This document shows positions 1 to 6,633 of a DNA stretch of 6,942 nucleotides, piece after piece (the first letter of the stretch is position 1; each line of letters starts with the position of its first letter). The notes under the pieces were generated by a model, which was given only the letters and a program-made list of their open reading frames with translations, was not told the DNA's origin and did no database searches. Where the stretch lies: positions 1 to 6,942 of the forward strand of contig JAQURN010000070.1 in NCBI GenBank assembly GCA_028715585.1. Direction: 5' to 3'. Source of the DNA: Actinomycetota bacterium (GTDB lineage: Bacteria > Actinomycetota > Geothermincolia > Fen-727 > JAQURN01). Made by a program: the position numbers and the translations under genes.

Positions 1-33
1 GTAATAATCATAATCAAGGCTATCATGACATGA
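1..33 (+). CDS. 3' end of an unidentified upstream gene (partial)
   Basis: The first reading frame encodes the ten residues VIIIIKAIMT and then stops at TGA 31-33. That stop overlaps the ATG of the TrkH gene (30-32) in an ATGA arrangement, the same junction found at the other end of trkH, which suggests a translationally coupled upstream operon member. Ten residues are too few to assign a family. In many bacteria the partner of TrkH is the cytoplasmic NAD-binding subunit TrkA, but nothing here shows that. The open frame could also be chance. Confidence 0.35.
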   Translation, partial: VIIIIKAIMT

Positions 34-1550
34 TTCCTCGCCCTTCACGCTCCGACGCCAAACTTATCGGTTGGGGAATCGGCAGGATGGTTCTCATCGT
101 TGGGCTCATAATGCTCGCCCCCCTTGCAATCTCCATCATATGCAAAGAATGGAACGTCGTCCTCGATTTTCTCGTTGGCATCACGGCATGTCTTGTCTTT
201 TGGCTATTAATGGAGAACACCTGCCATGTGAGCAGTGAGGACTTCTCAAAATTTCACGGTCTGGTTGTCGTATCTGGGGGTTGGCTGGTTTCTATGTTGT
301 TCTCCGCCATTCCCCATTTTCTCTCCGGGCACTTCGGCTCATACCTCGACGCGTGCTTCGACATCATGAGTGGATACACTACCACGGGGTTCTTTCTAAT
401 CCAGGACCTCGACCACGTCTCTCACGGTCTCAACACATGGAGGCATGTACTGACCTATGTGGGCGGACAGGGAATAATCGTGGTGGCACTTACTTTCCTG
501 TTCGCTGGAACCGCTGGCGCCTTCAAGCTATATGCCGCGGAGGCTAAAGAGGAAAGACTTCTGCCCAACATGGCAAGAACCGCCAGGGCCATATGGATGA
601 TAAGTCTTGTCTATCTGGTGGTAGGCTCAGCCGCGCTTTTTATCTGCCTCGTTGAGGAAGGGATGCCCCCTTGGAGGGGATTCCTGCATGCCACTTGGTT
701 GTTCATGGGAGCCTGGTCAACAGGCGGTTTCGCCCCTCAGAGCCTTAACCTCATGTATTACCACAGCTTAGCCGTAGAGATTATCACCCTCGCCATTTTT
801 ATAATAGGCTCCTTCAACTTCGCACTTCACTGGTCTGTCTGGACCGGGAATATAAAAGAGGTTTACAAAAACATAGAAATCAGATCGTTTGCTACAACTT
901 TGGCAATCACTACCGCAATAATGTCCATCGGTTTCGCGAAAGCCGGAACATTTACCACCGTAGCGGAGTACTTCAGGAAAGGCTTTTACAACCTTGCCTC
1001 TGGCCATACTGCCACGGGCAACTCCACGGTCTATTCCAGGGTTTTCTTGAGCGAATTGGGCGCGCCGGCAACGTGGGCCATAACCCTCGCCATGGCAATC
1101 GGGGGGAGCATGGCGTCAACAGCCGGCGGCATAAAGAACTTGAGGATAGGCATCGTAGCAAAGTCAATCTGGGATGAGATTAAGAGAGTGGTGATGCCAG
1201 GGTCTGCGGTAACGAGAACAAAAATCCACCACATCCGCGACATCTGGCTAGACAATGCCATGGTGAGGGGTGTAATGCTGATAGTCATAGCCTTTATAGC
1301 GCTATACCTAGGGGGAAGCATCCTGGGTATTCTCTACGGCTACACTCCTACGCTCGCGTTTTTTGACGCGGTATCAGCAGGCAGTACCACCGGGCTTTCC
1401 ACGGGCGTCACCTCGCCGCTCATGCCAGCACTGATGAAGGTTTACTACATCTTCGCCATGTGGGCTGGAAGGCTCGAGTTCATAAGCGTGTTCGCCCTCG
1501 TGGGGATGGCAATCGCGCTGGTGAAGGGAAAGGGTGGAAGGAAGATATGA
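30..1550 (+). CDS. trkH: TrkH/KtrB-family potassium uptake membrane subunit
   Basis: This is the ion-conducting membrane subunit of a Trk/Ktr potassium uptake system in the cytoplasmic membrane. It normally works with a cytoplasmic RCK-domain regulator (TrkA/KtrA), which is not visible here. The 506 residues are close to the usual TrkH length. All four pore-loop filter motifs of the superfamily can be read: SGYTTTGF (114-121), AWSTGGF (228-234), SGHTATGN (324-331) and SAGSTTGLS (449-457). Other family signatures are GGQGIIVVAL (145-154), the STAGGIKNLR loop (363-372) and GRLEF near the C-terminus (480-484). Hydrophobic helices fill the rest. The start at 30 is favoured by the ATGA overlap with the upstream frame and an AAGG about ten bases before it, although the frame stays open to the window edge, so a slightly longer N-terminus is possible. 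Its stop overlaps the start of the next gene. Family assignment is very secure; TrkH versus TrkG/KtrB is less so. Confidence 0.95.
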   Translation: MIPRPSRSDAKLIGWGIGRMVLIVGLIMLAPLAISIICKEWNVVLDFLVGITACLVFWLLMENTCHVSSEDFSKFHGLVVVSGGWLVSMLFSAIPHFLSGHFGSYLDACFDIMSGYTTTGFFLIQDLDHVSHGLNTWRHVLTYVGGQGIIVVALTFLFAGTAGAFKLYAAEAKEERLLPNMARTARAIWMISLVYLVVGSAALFICLVEEGMPPWRGFLHATWLFMGAWSTGGFAPQSLNLMYYHSLAVEIITLAIFIIGSFNFALHWSVWTGNIKEVYKNIEIRSFATTLAITTAIMSIGFAKAGTFTTVAEYFRKGFYNLASGHTATGNSTVYSRVFLSELGAPATWAITLAMAIGGSMASTAGGIKNLRIGIVAKSIWDEIKRVVMPGSAVTRTKIHHIRDIWLDNAMVRGVMLIVIAFIALYLGGSILGILYGYTPTLAFFDAVSAGSTTGLSTGVTSPLMPALMKVYYIFAMWAGRLEFISVFALVGMAIALVKGKGGRKI

Positions 1551-2122
1551 ACAGTAAGAGAACTATGCGAGCCATCATCTGGGGTTTTACATCTCTTTCC
1601 TTAGTAGTAGCTGCCATCTTGCTCTTCTGCTCTACGTCTTCTGCCGATGACACAGTCCCGATTGAAGAACTGATAGATAACATGAAGAAATACGATGGCG
1701 AAACGGTTTCTATAGAAGGAGAAGTTATTGGAGACTGTATGGTGCGAGGCGATTACGCCTGGATAACAGTGAACGATGACGCTTACAGCCGCAAGAGCCT
1801 ACAGGAAGGTAGCAAACACGCCGGGGTATCCAACATCGGAATAGGAGTCTGGATACCAAAGGGGGAAACCAAATCTATCGAGTTCTTTGGCGACTACAAG
1901 ACTAAAGGAGACATCGTAAAGGTGAGAGGAACCTTCCACATGGTAGATTCAGAGCATGGCGGCGACACCGACGTGCATGCAACTCACCTAGAAGTTGTAA
2001 AAAGTGGCTACCGATTCCACCACCCCTTCCAATACCGGAAGCTCCTCATCGTGCTTGCCCTTGGAGTTCTCATTGTGGTGCTCTGGAGCAGGCGGCCCCG
2101 TAAACCAGGGGGAATTTCCTAA
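1547..2122 (+). CDS. Membrane-anchored OB-fold-like protein, function unknown
   Basis: A 191-residue protein. The start at 1547 gives ATGA overlap with the trkH stop and has a GGAAGGAAG purine run just upstream; a longer frame from 1460 lies inside trkH and is unlikely. Visible parts are a hydrophobic N-terminal segment (about 8-30) that could be a signal peptide or anchor, an extracytoplasmic beta-rich domain (about 36-155), one C-terminal membrane helix (about 166-181) and a short basic tail. The domain begins with an IEELIDNMKKYDGETVSIEGEV-type run (39-60), has GDIVKVRGTF (121-130) and then HGGDTDVHA (137-145). The 'open up the pathway, K/G-D-x-V-x-V-x-G' pattern resembles OB-fold modules of the nucleic-acid-binding or CcmE type. 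I infer an OB-fold facing outside the cytoplasm; ligand and role are unknown. Strict coupling to trkH suggests co-expression with potassium uptake, but not a shared mechanism. Confidence 0.8.
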   Translation: MNSKRTMRAIIWGFTSLSLVVAAILLFCSTSSADDTVPIEELIDNMKKYDGETVSIEGEVIGDCMVRGDYAWITVNDDAYSRKSLQEGSKHAGVSNIGIGVWIPKGETKSIEFFGDYKTKGDIVKVRGTFHMVDSEHGGDTDVHATHLEVVKSGYRFHHPFQYRKLLIVLALGVLIVVLWSRRPRKPGGIS

Positions 2123-2357
2123 CCTTGGGGAGTGTCAGCTCGCCTAGCGAAAGCCGTGTCAGCCCTGCGTCATCTCCCATTGAGGACTTCCGAGGTGCTC
2201 CCCATGCCGCATACCCTAAATCACCACCGCCGCAATCCGCTGCGACCTGAAGCTTTCCCACCACGACAGAGATTTCTTGGAGATGGAGAGGTCCATTCCT
2301 CTGCAAGAGTACAACTTTCTGAAGAGGTAGAACTCCGAAGTCCCTGGTCACAGAGTC
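2123..2357. other. Non-coding stretch between the OB-fold gene and tRNA-Gly
   Basis: About 235 bases with no credible protein gene. Frames crossing it on either strand have poor composition, and the plus-strand frame reads through the antisense of the tRNA. It contains short structures: an AGAGG/CCTCT hairpin with a 6-base loop (2287-2302), a direct repeat GTGTCAGC (2132-2139 and 2156-2163) and GGGGAG (2127-2132) that could pair at long range with CTCCCC around 2199-2204. I looked for SRP RNA, RNase P, tmRNA and 6S RNA core motifs and found none. It may be the 3' trailer of the tRNA transcript, an untranslated region, or an unrecognised RNA. Confidence 0.5.
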
Positions 2358-2433
2358 TGGAGCGGGAAACGGGTTTCGAACCCGCGACCTCCAGCTTGGG
2401 AAGCTGGCGCTCTACCAACTGAGCTATTCCCGC
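2358..2433 (-). tRNA. tRNA-Gly (anticodon CCC)
   Basis: A complete 76-base cloverleaf on the minus strand. The acceptor stem GCGGGAA/TTCCCGC is perfect, followed by TA, a D arm GCTC/GAGC with loop AGTTGGTA, anticodon stem CCAGC/GCTGG with loop TTCCCAA, a 5-base variable region, and a T arm GCGGG/CCCGT with loop TTCGAAA and one G-T pair. The anticodon is CCC (plus-strand bases 2398-2400), which reads GGG glycine codons. The discriminator is T and the 3' CCA is encoded (2358-2360). T73 is the bacterial glycine tRNA identity base (archaeal and eukaryotic ones have A73), and the 5' half closely resembles E. coli tRNA-Gly. Confidence 0.97.
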
Positions 2434-2442
2434 TCGCACAAA

Positions 2443-2472
2443 AATATAGCCTTTATCCTCCCAGAAAGGCAA
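2443..2472 (-). promoter_or_regulatory. Probable sigma70-type promoter of tRNA-Gly
   Basis: Reading the minus strand, TTGCCT (2467-2472) and TATATT (2443-2448) are separated by 18 bases and match the -35 and -10 consensus reasonably well. The -10 box ends nine bases before the first tRNA base, so transcription would begin almost at the mature 5' end. Position and sequence both fit, but no experimental support is available from sequence alone. Confidence 0.5.
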
Positions 2473-2598
2473 GTTTTCTAAGCCGAGCCCTAGCGCAAAG
2501 TTCCCTTTTTGCCGATAATGATGTGGGGAAAGAAATCAACAGTACCAGGAGCGGAGAAGAGGGGGAATTTTCTTTTCACACAAAGGATGTGGAAGCTA

Positions 2599-3780
2599 AT
2601 GGCTACAAAACAGAGAGTCCTCATAGTCGAAGATGACCGCGATGTAGCAAAAATAATTGCCGTCAATCTGAAGCTCGAGGGAATGGAGGTCGTCCAGGCT
2701 TTTAACGGCGAGGATGCCTTGCGCCTTCTGGATGAGGAAAAACCTGATTGTGTAGTGCTGGACATCATGCTCCCAGGAATAAGCGGATGGGAAATTTTGA
2801 AACGCTTGAAGGATGACCCAGAAACGAGAAACATCCCAGTGGTGATGGTCACCGCGAAGGTCTCCGACAAGGACAGGCTTCGCGGCCTCGAAGGGGGCGC
2901 ATTGAAATACATAACCAAACCATTCAACCCGATGGTACTGGTCGAAGAGATAAAGGATGTTTTGCTCCCACAGGCAAAGGATGAGATGGACCGCAGCAGG
3001 AGAGAAGTGGTTGAACGCCTCCAACTCTCCGTGCTCCAAAAAATCTCTTCAATTATTATCTCGAGCGGCGAAATGGAAGAGCTGTTGAAATTGTTCGCCT
3101 CGGAGATACTGGAACTCTTAGAAATCGATGCGTGCGGAGTGGTTCTCTCGAGCAAAGAACCGCCGCTTTCGCTTACCTTCACCAGGGCTATGGTGGGAGG
3201 CAAATACGCCACAAGCAGCGCAAGTAAAATTATTTCACCGGAAACAAATGAGCAGCTGAGGGCAATGTTTCCCTCCCCGAGGACTTCGCTGAGAGGAAGT
3301 GAAATTAGAGGGCTCGAACCGGAAAAAATTACGCCGTTCACTCCCGAAAAGGGAGAAATTCATTTCATCGGACTTTTCGACAACGAGGATAAATACCAAG
3401 GTGTTCTCCTTCTAAGCGGACCTCGCGATCTATTGAGCTCAGAAACCGAAACCTCCTTTTGGTCAACTATCGCTAGCCGACTCGCTTGCGGCATTTCGAG
3501 AATCCAGGCAAACGAGAGTCTCAAAAACGAGGTTTCTAAATTGCGCGCGGCCCTGCGCGACCAAGATTCTAAAATGCTCGAGATTGCCTCCGCTATAGAT
3601 GAAAACGCCACCCGAGCGCTCAGAGCGCTTTCACACGAAATCGGGGCCTTAAAGGGCGAGCTCGAGCCAGACATAAACCCCGAGCTGTCAAAAAAGATTC
3701 AAGCGGCCGAACAAAAGCTCGACAGCGTCATAAAGCAGACGGAGGAGCTACACAGAAAGCTTGCGACAAGGTCATGGTGA
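2599..3780 (+). CDS. Response regulator: REC, GAF-like domain, C-terminal coiled coil with H-box-like motif
   Basis: A 393-residue cytoplasmic signalling protein. The REC receiver domain (about 5-123) has the acidic pair E11/D12-D13, phospho-acceptor D55 in VVLDIMLPG, T85 and K107 in YITKPF, so it should accept phosphate. Residues about 138-305 read as a GAF-like sensor domain. The last ~90 residues are an amphipathic coiled coil containing ALSHEIGALKGEL with H346, which resembles the H-box of histidine-kinase DHp domains (SHELRTPL type), but no HATPase domain follows and the protein ends 47 residues later. There is no DNA-binding output domain. ATG 2599 is chosen because the REC domain begins directly after it and GGAAG lies just upstream; an in-frame ATG at 2587 is an alternative. 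No kinase is adjacent, so it is an orphan. It could act by protein contact or phosphotransfer. REC is very secure, GAF probable, the DHp reading tentative. Confidence 0.9.
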   Translation: MATKQRVLIVEDDRDVAKIIAVNLKLEGMEVVQAFNGEDALRLLDEEKPDCVVLDIMLPGISGWEILKRLKDDPETRNIPVVMVTAKVSDKDRLRGLEGGALKYITKPFNPMVLVEEIKDVLLPQAKDEMDRSRREVVERLQLSVLQKISSIIISSGEMEELLKLFASEILELLEIDACGVVLSSKEPPLSLTFTRAMVGGKYATSSASKIISPETNEQLRAMFPSPRTSLRGSEIRGLEPEKITPFTPEKGEIHFIGLFDNEDKYQGVLLLSGPRDLLSSETETSFWSTIASRLACGISRIQANESLKNEVSKLRAALRDQDSKMLEIASAIDENATRALRALSHEIGALKGELEPDINPELSKKIQAAEQKLDSVIKQTEELHRKLATRSW

Positions 3781-3800
3781 AGGTGGGGCTTGATGACTTC

Positions 3801-4559
3801 CTATTCGTCGCCCTCTTGATTTTTCTCTCCCTCGGCATTCACGCTTTGGGGTAGGCAAACCGGCTGAGGGGTTTGTGACGCTTTGCCCGTTTCGGGCTTA
3901 GCCTGTCTGGAGACTTCTTTCTCTTGCTTCCTCTTTCTCATCTTATTCGCAAAATAAGCAGAAAGCGCAATCACCACCATCGCAATCAGGATGGTGTCGC
4001 CGATATAGTTGATTATTTTCAAAATGGTATCCATGTTTTTGCCAAAGATGAAGCCCATGAAGCCGTAGCCGAACGCCCACAGGAATGAGCCAGGAATTTC
4101 GTATTTCACGAAAACTCTGTATCTCAGCTTGGAGACACCTCCAAGAAGAGGCACGATACTTCCAACGACTGTTGCGAACCTGGCAATGAATACAGTCGCT
4201 CCCCCATGCTTCTCAAAGTACTTTTCGGCTTTCAATATGCGGGAGTTCACCCAAGTAGAGCTGCTGAACCGGTCGAGGATGGGGCGACCAACCTCTAGAC
4301 CAAGGAGATATCCGATGTGGTCTCCGATTATTGAGCCAAGACACGCGAGGGACATTACACCAAGGATATTCAGGTAACCCCACCCCGCGTAAAGTGAACC
4401 CAAAAGGAGAACCACGTCCCCTGGCATCACCAAGCCCACAAGGAAGGAATGCTCAAGGAGCGCAAGAACGAACACTATCAGATAACCCCAGTCCTTGAAG
4501 AACGGCCTGAGGAACTCGAGTATCTGCTGCGCTATGGTTTCCTGCGTAGCCAGAACCAA
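3801..4559 (-). CDS. DedA/VTT-family membrane protein
   Basis: A 252-residue polytopic protein of the DedA superfamily. Known members include UptA and PopT-type undecaprenyl-phosphate translocases and E. coli YqjA/YghB, and related VTT proteins scramble phospholipids. Family features are an N-terminal re-entrant region with E36 and PGD (46-48), GDHIGYLLG (79-87), a KYFEKHGG segment (113-120), ARF (126-128), VPLLGG (136-141) and several membrane helices up to about residue 203. E36, D48 and R127 have the same spacing as E39, D51 and R130 of E. coli YqjA, but the position matching R136 is G133. A hydrophilic charged tail of about 45 residues follows the last helix. The start is TTG at 4559: an in-frame TGA lies twelve codons upstream and no ATG or GTG precedes the first helix. 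It is the last gene of the operon with the two lipid kinases (58 bases after the previous stop) and its end converges with the response regulator 20 bases away. Confidence 0.9.
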   Translation of the reverse strand: MVLATQETIAQQILEFLRPFFKDWGYLIVFVLALLEHSFLVGLVMPGDVVLLLGSLYAGWGYLNILGVMSLACLGSIIGDHIGYLLGLEVGRPILDRFSSSTWVNSRILKAEKYFEKHGGATVFIARFATVVGSIVPLLGGVSKLRYRVFVKYEIPGSFLWAFGYGFMGFIFGKNMDTILKIINYIGDTILIAMVVIALSAYFANKMRKRKQEKEVSRQAKPETGKASQTPQPVCLPQSVNAEGEKNQEGDE

Positions 4560-4617
4560 TGCCCTACATCCATTCTCAATCCATGATGAACTTCAAAAAC
4601 TCCGACACTAGCTCGGT

Positions 4618-5616
4618 TTAACTCCTCGAGAAGGGCCCATCAGCCGGGAGCATAGCCGGAACTCTTACCTTCAAAGCCTTCCTCGCAACTGACATGTCTA
4701 TCGTCTCGCCCTTGTCATACTTGTAAACTTCGCCATCCACCTGCATGAATGACTCTTCCAAGAACTCAAGCTTGAAATGTTCGCTTGCGTCGTATATCAG
4801 CTTGTCCGATTTATAGCCCTTCCTGAAGGCTCCCAAAAAAATCATGAAGCCTGGAAGAGGAGAGACTGAAGTTAATGCGGACATGTTTATGATGCCATCA
4901 TCAACCTTTGCGTCTGGCATCCAGTAAACGTACCTAGCAAAAAGGGGACAGTTTCCAAAAACAACTATGAGAAATCTTCCCTCGTAGACCTGGCTATCGC
5001 TTGTGATGCGGAGGCTCCGCGGACACTTTTGCAACCGTTCGATAAAAGCTATGCGGAGGCCAATCGACCAATACGCAAGAAGCCTTACTTTCTTGCTGCC
5101 AAGTGCCTTATAGGCAACCTCGGCGTCAAACCCCACGCCCACGGATACGACTGCGTAGCGGTCGTTATACCTTATAAGGTCTATCTCGCGCTCGCCTCCA
5201 GCAAGAATAACCTCGAGAGCTTTTTTTCGATCCCCCCTTGGTATCCCCATGTTGTGGCAATAATCATCAGCGGTTCCCGCCGGAAAGGCACAGAATACCT
5301 TGTCAGGTGTGGGCGAAGCCATCATGCCGTTTATGGCTTCATTGATAGTTCCATCTCCCCCTACCGCTACTACTACGTCAACCCTTTCCGTCCACCTTTG
5401 CACTATCTTTTCCGCGTGACCTGGATGTTCGGTAAAAAACGCTTCGTTTTTGATGCCGAGGCGGTTCAAACTCTTCAGAAGCCAGATTCCATCCTGGAGC
5501 GCCTTTCCACCGCCGGCTCCCGGGTTCACGACGACGAGATATTTCTGTTTCCTCGCCTCGTATCGGCGAAGCTCGCTCGGCTCGCCTTCGAAACTCTCCC
5601 GGGTAAACCGCTCCAT
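4618..5616 (-). CDS. Diacylglycerol/sphingosine-kinase-type lipid kinase (second paralogue)
   Basis: A 332-residue member of the DAGK-catalytic (YegS/DgkB/BmrU) family, which transfers phosphate from ATP to diacylglycerol or a related lipid at the inner face of the membrane. Visible motifs: NPGAGGG (31-37), the nucleotide loop VGGDGTINE (85-93), PAGTADD (112-118), VGVGFDAEV (159-167), DAKVDDG (235-241) and QVDGE (292-296), whose Asp corresponds to the proposed catalytic base. It has a ~23-residue N-terminal extension compared with its neighbour and a PAGTAND-to-PAGTADD change. ATG 5616 is preceded by a strong AAAGGTGGTGA ribosome-binding site that starts right at the upstream gene's stop; the two genes are 19 bases apart, so they form one operon. 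In residues 43-99, 37 of 57 positions match the neighbouring paralogue by hand count. True substrate (diacylglycerol or another lipid) cannot be told from sequence. Confidence 0.93.
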   Translation of the reverse strand: MERFTRESFEGEPSELRRYEARKQKYLVVVNPGAGGGKALQDGIWLLKSLNRLGIKNEAFFTEHPGHAEKIVQRWTERVDVVVAVGGDGTINEAINGMMASPTPDKVFCAFPAGTADDYCHNMGIPRGDRKKALEVILAGGEREIDLIRYNDRYAVVSVGVGFDAEVAYKALGSKKVRLLAYWSIGLRIAFIERLQKCPRSLRITSDSQVYEGRFLIVVFGNCPLFARYVYWMPDAKVDDGIINMSALTSVSPLPGFMIFLGAFRKGYKSDKLIYDASEHFKLEFLEESFMQVDGEVYKYDKGETIDMSVARKALKVRVPAMLPADGPFSRS

Positions 5617-5635
5617 CAGGATTCACCACCTTTCG

Positions 5636-6535
5636 TCATGCCGTTCTCACTTCAAGAGCTAGCGGTTCTACGCACACCCGGAGCTCTTTGCCCTTTTGGA
5701 ACATAACCGCTTCACCGTCCATTTGGGCATAGACATCCTGGTTGCACCTGATGACGAGCTCCCGCGCGCTAGCCGTGCTTACCCCGCTAGCCAGTGTGTG
5801 CTTTCCGACGAGAGTCAAAAGCCCCAGCAAGAAACCCTTCAACCTGCTCCATGTTTGGATTGTTACGAGGTTTACAATGCCATCATCCATTCGCGCGTCA
5901 GGCAAAATTCTCACATACTTCGCGTACCTGCCAGCGTTACCCACCACCGTAAGAAGAAACTCTCCTTCAATTTGGCGATTGTCCATCTGGATTGAAAGCC
6001 TGGAAACCGGGGGCGACGTCTTTAAGAGTAAAGCAAAAGTGTTATACCAGTAAGCCAGCTCCCTCAGACGCTTGCTGTGAAAGCTCTTGTATGCGACTTC
6101 GGCGTCAATTCCTATGCCAAAGGTAACGGCGACATATCGGCCATCGACCTTCAAAAGGTCGATTTTACTTTCTTTCCCCCCCAACATGGTCTGGAGAGCT
6201 GCGTTTGGAGAAAGGGGTATTCCAACATCCCTCGCAAAATCGTTTGCGGTTCCAGCGGGAAACACGGCAAACCTCTTCCCATCCGCCCCTGAATTCATCA
6301 TGCCGTTGATTACCTCGTTGACCGTTCCATCTCCCCCTACCGCCACCACCACGTCAGCTCGGTCAATCCATTGCCCTACAAGGCGCTCGGCATGTCCAGG
6401 CTGCTTCGTAACAAAGGCTTCGTGTTGTACGTCCATCCTGTGGAGCCTGTTCAAAAGCCAAATTCCTTGCTTCAAAGCATATCCAGCCCTGCCCACAGGG
6501 TTTATGATGATTAGGAAACGCTCGTTTGGCTTCAC
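5636..6535 (-). CDS. Diacylglycerol/sphingosine-kinase-type lipid kinase (first paralogue)
   Basis: A 299-residue member of the same DAGK-catalytic family, the typical length for bacterial YegS/DgkB proteins. It begins almost at once with the first strand, NPVGRAG (12-18), then VGGDGTVNE (66-74), PAGTANDFA (93-101), FGIGIDAEV (139-147), DARMDDG (213-219) and QMDGE (271-275). All expected ATP-loop and catalytic motifs are intact, so an active ATP-dependent lipid kinase is likely. In the glycine-rich first loop an Arg stands where many relatives have Gly. The start is GTG at 6535, with a GGGGGAG run two bases upstream and an in-frame TAA five codons upstream, which leaves no earlier start. It is the first gene of the minus-strand lipid-kinase/lipid-kinase/DedA operon and is divergent from the glycosyltransferase, with a 98-base shared spacer. 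Confidence 0.94.
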   Translation of the reverse strand: MKPNERFLIIINPVGRAGYALKQGIWLLNRLHRMDVQHEAFVTKQPGHAERLVGQWIDRADVVVAVGGDGTVNEVINGMMNSGADGKRFAVFPAGTANDFARDVGIPLSPNAALQTMLGGKESKIDLLKVDGRYVAVTFGIGIDAEVAYKSFHSKRLRELAYWYNTFALLLKTSPPVSRLSIQMDNRQIEGEFLLTVVGNAGRYAKYVRILPDARMDDGIVNLVTIQTWSRLKGFLLGLLTLVGKHTLASGVSTASARELVIRCNQDVYAQMDGEAVMFQKGKELRVCVEPLALEVRTA

Positions 6536-6593
6536 AACTCCCCCAGATTACAAAAGTCTTCGTCGGCAATGACCTGCCCACATCGAAGTTGTA

Positions 6594-6607
6594 GCATATC
6601 ATATAGC
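6594..6607. promoter_or_regulatory. Imperfect AT-rich palindrome in the divergent spacer
   Basis: GCATATCATATAGC is an interrupted inverted repeat (GCATAT and ATATAGC with one extra base) in the 98-base spacer between the GTG of the lipid kinase and the ATG of the glycosyltransferase. It lies where an operator or -10 region would be expected for one of the divergent genes. I could not find a convincing -35/-10 pair around it on either strand, so this is a weak suggestion only. Confidence 0.2.
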
Positions 6608-6633
6608 AGAGAGTTGGGAAGCGAGGATTCAAT

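Noticed and set aside
2123..2357. Possible SRP RNA (an AGATGACGC run resembles E. coli 4.5S RNA)
   Set aside because: The GGTCAGG...GGAAG...AGCAG core of the SRP RNA is missing, so the resemblance is too short to use.
2132..2422. A 96-codon plus-strand frame over the tRNA
   Set aside because: Its end reads GFEPATSSLGSWRSTN, the well-known artefact produced by translating the antisense of a tRNA gene.
2358..2433. tRNA-Gly as an integration site
   Set aside because: No integrase gene and no repeat of the tRNA 3' end were seen in the window.
2490..3341. A 283-codon minus-strand frame opposite the response regulator
   Set aside because: It lies wholly antisense to most of a well-supported REC-GAF gene, is Ser-rich as expected of an antisense frame, and shows no recognisable domain.
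3774..3854. A 26-codon hydrophobic plus-strand frame starting ATGGTGA over the response-regulator stop
   Set aside because: It is antisense to the end of the DedA gene. Its Phe and Leu codons are the complement of the acidic/Lys-rich DedA tail, which explains the hydrophobicity without a real peptide.
3856..3897. Two hairpins (CAAACC/GGTTTG and GCCCG/CGGGC) downstream of the response regulator, considered as a terminator
   Set aside because: Neither is followed by a T-run on the plus strand, and both lie inside DedA coding sequence.
5029..5706. A 225-codon plus-strand frame opposite the second lipid kinase
   Set aside because: It is antisense to a gene with complete family motifs and shows no recognisable domain.
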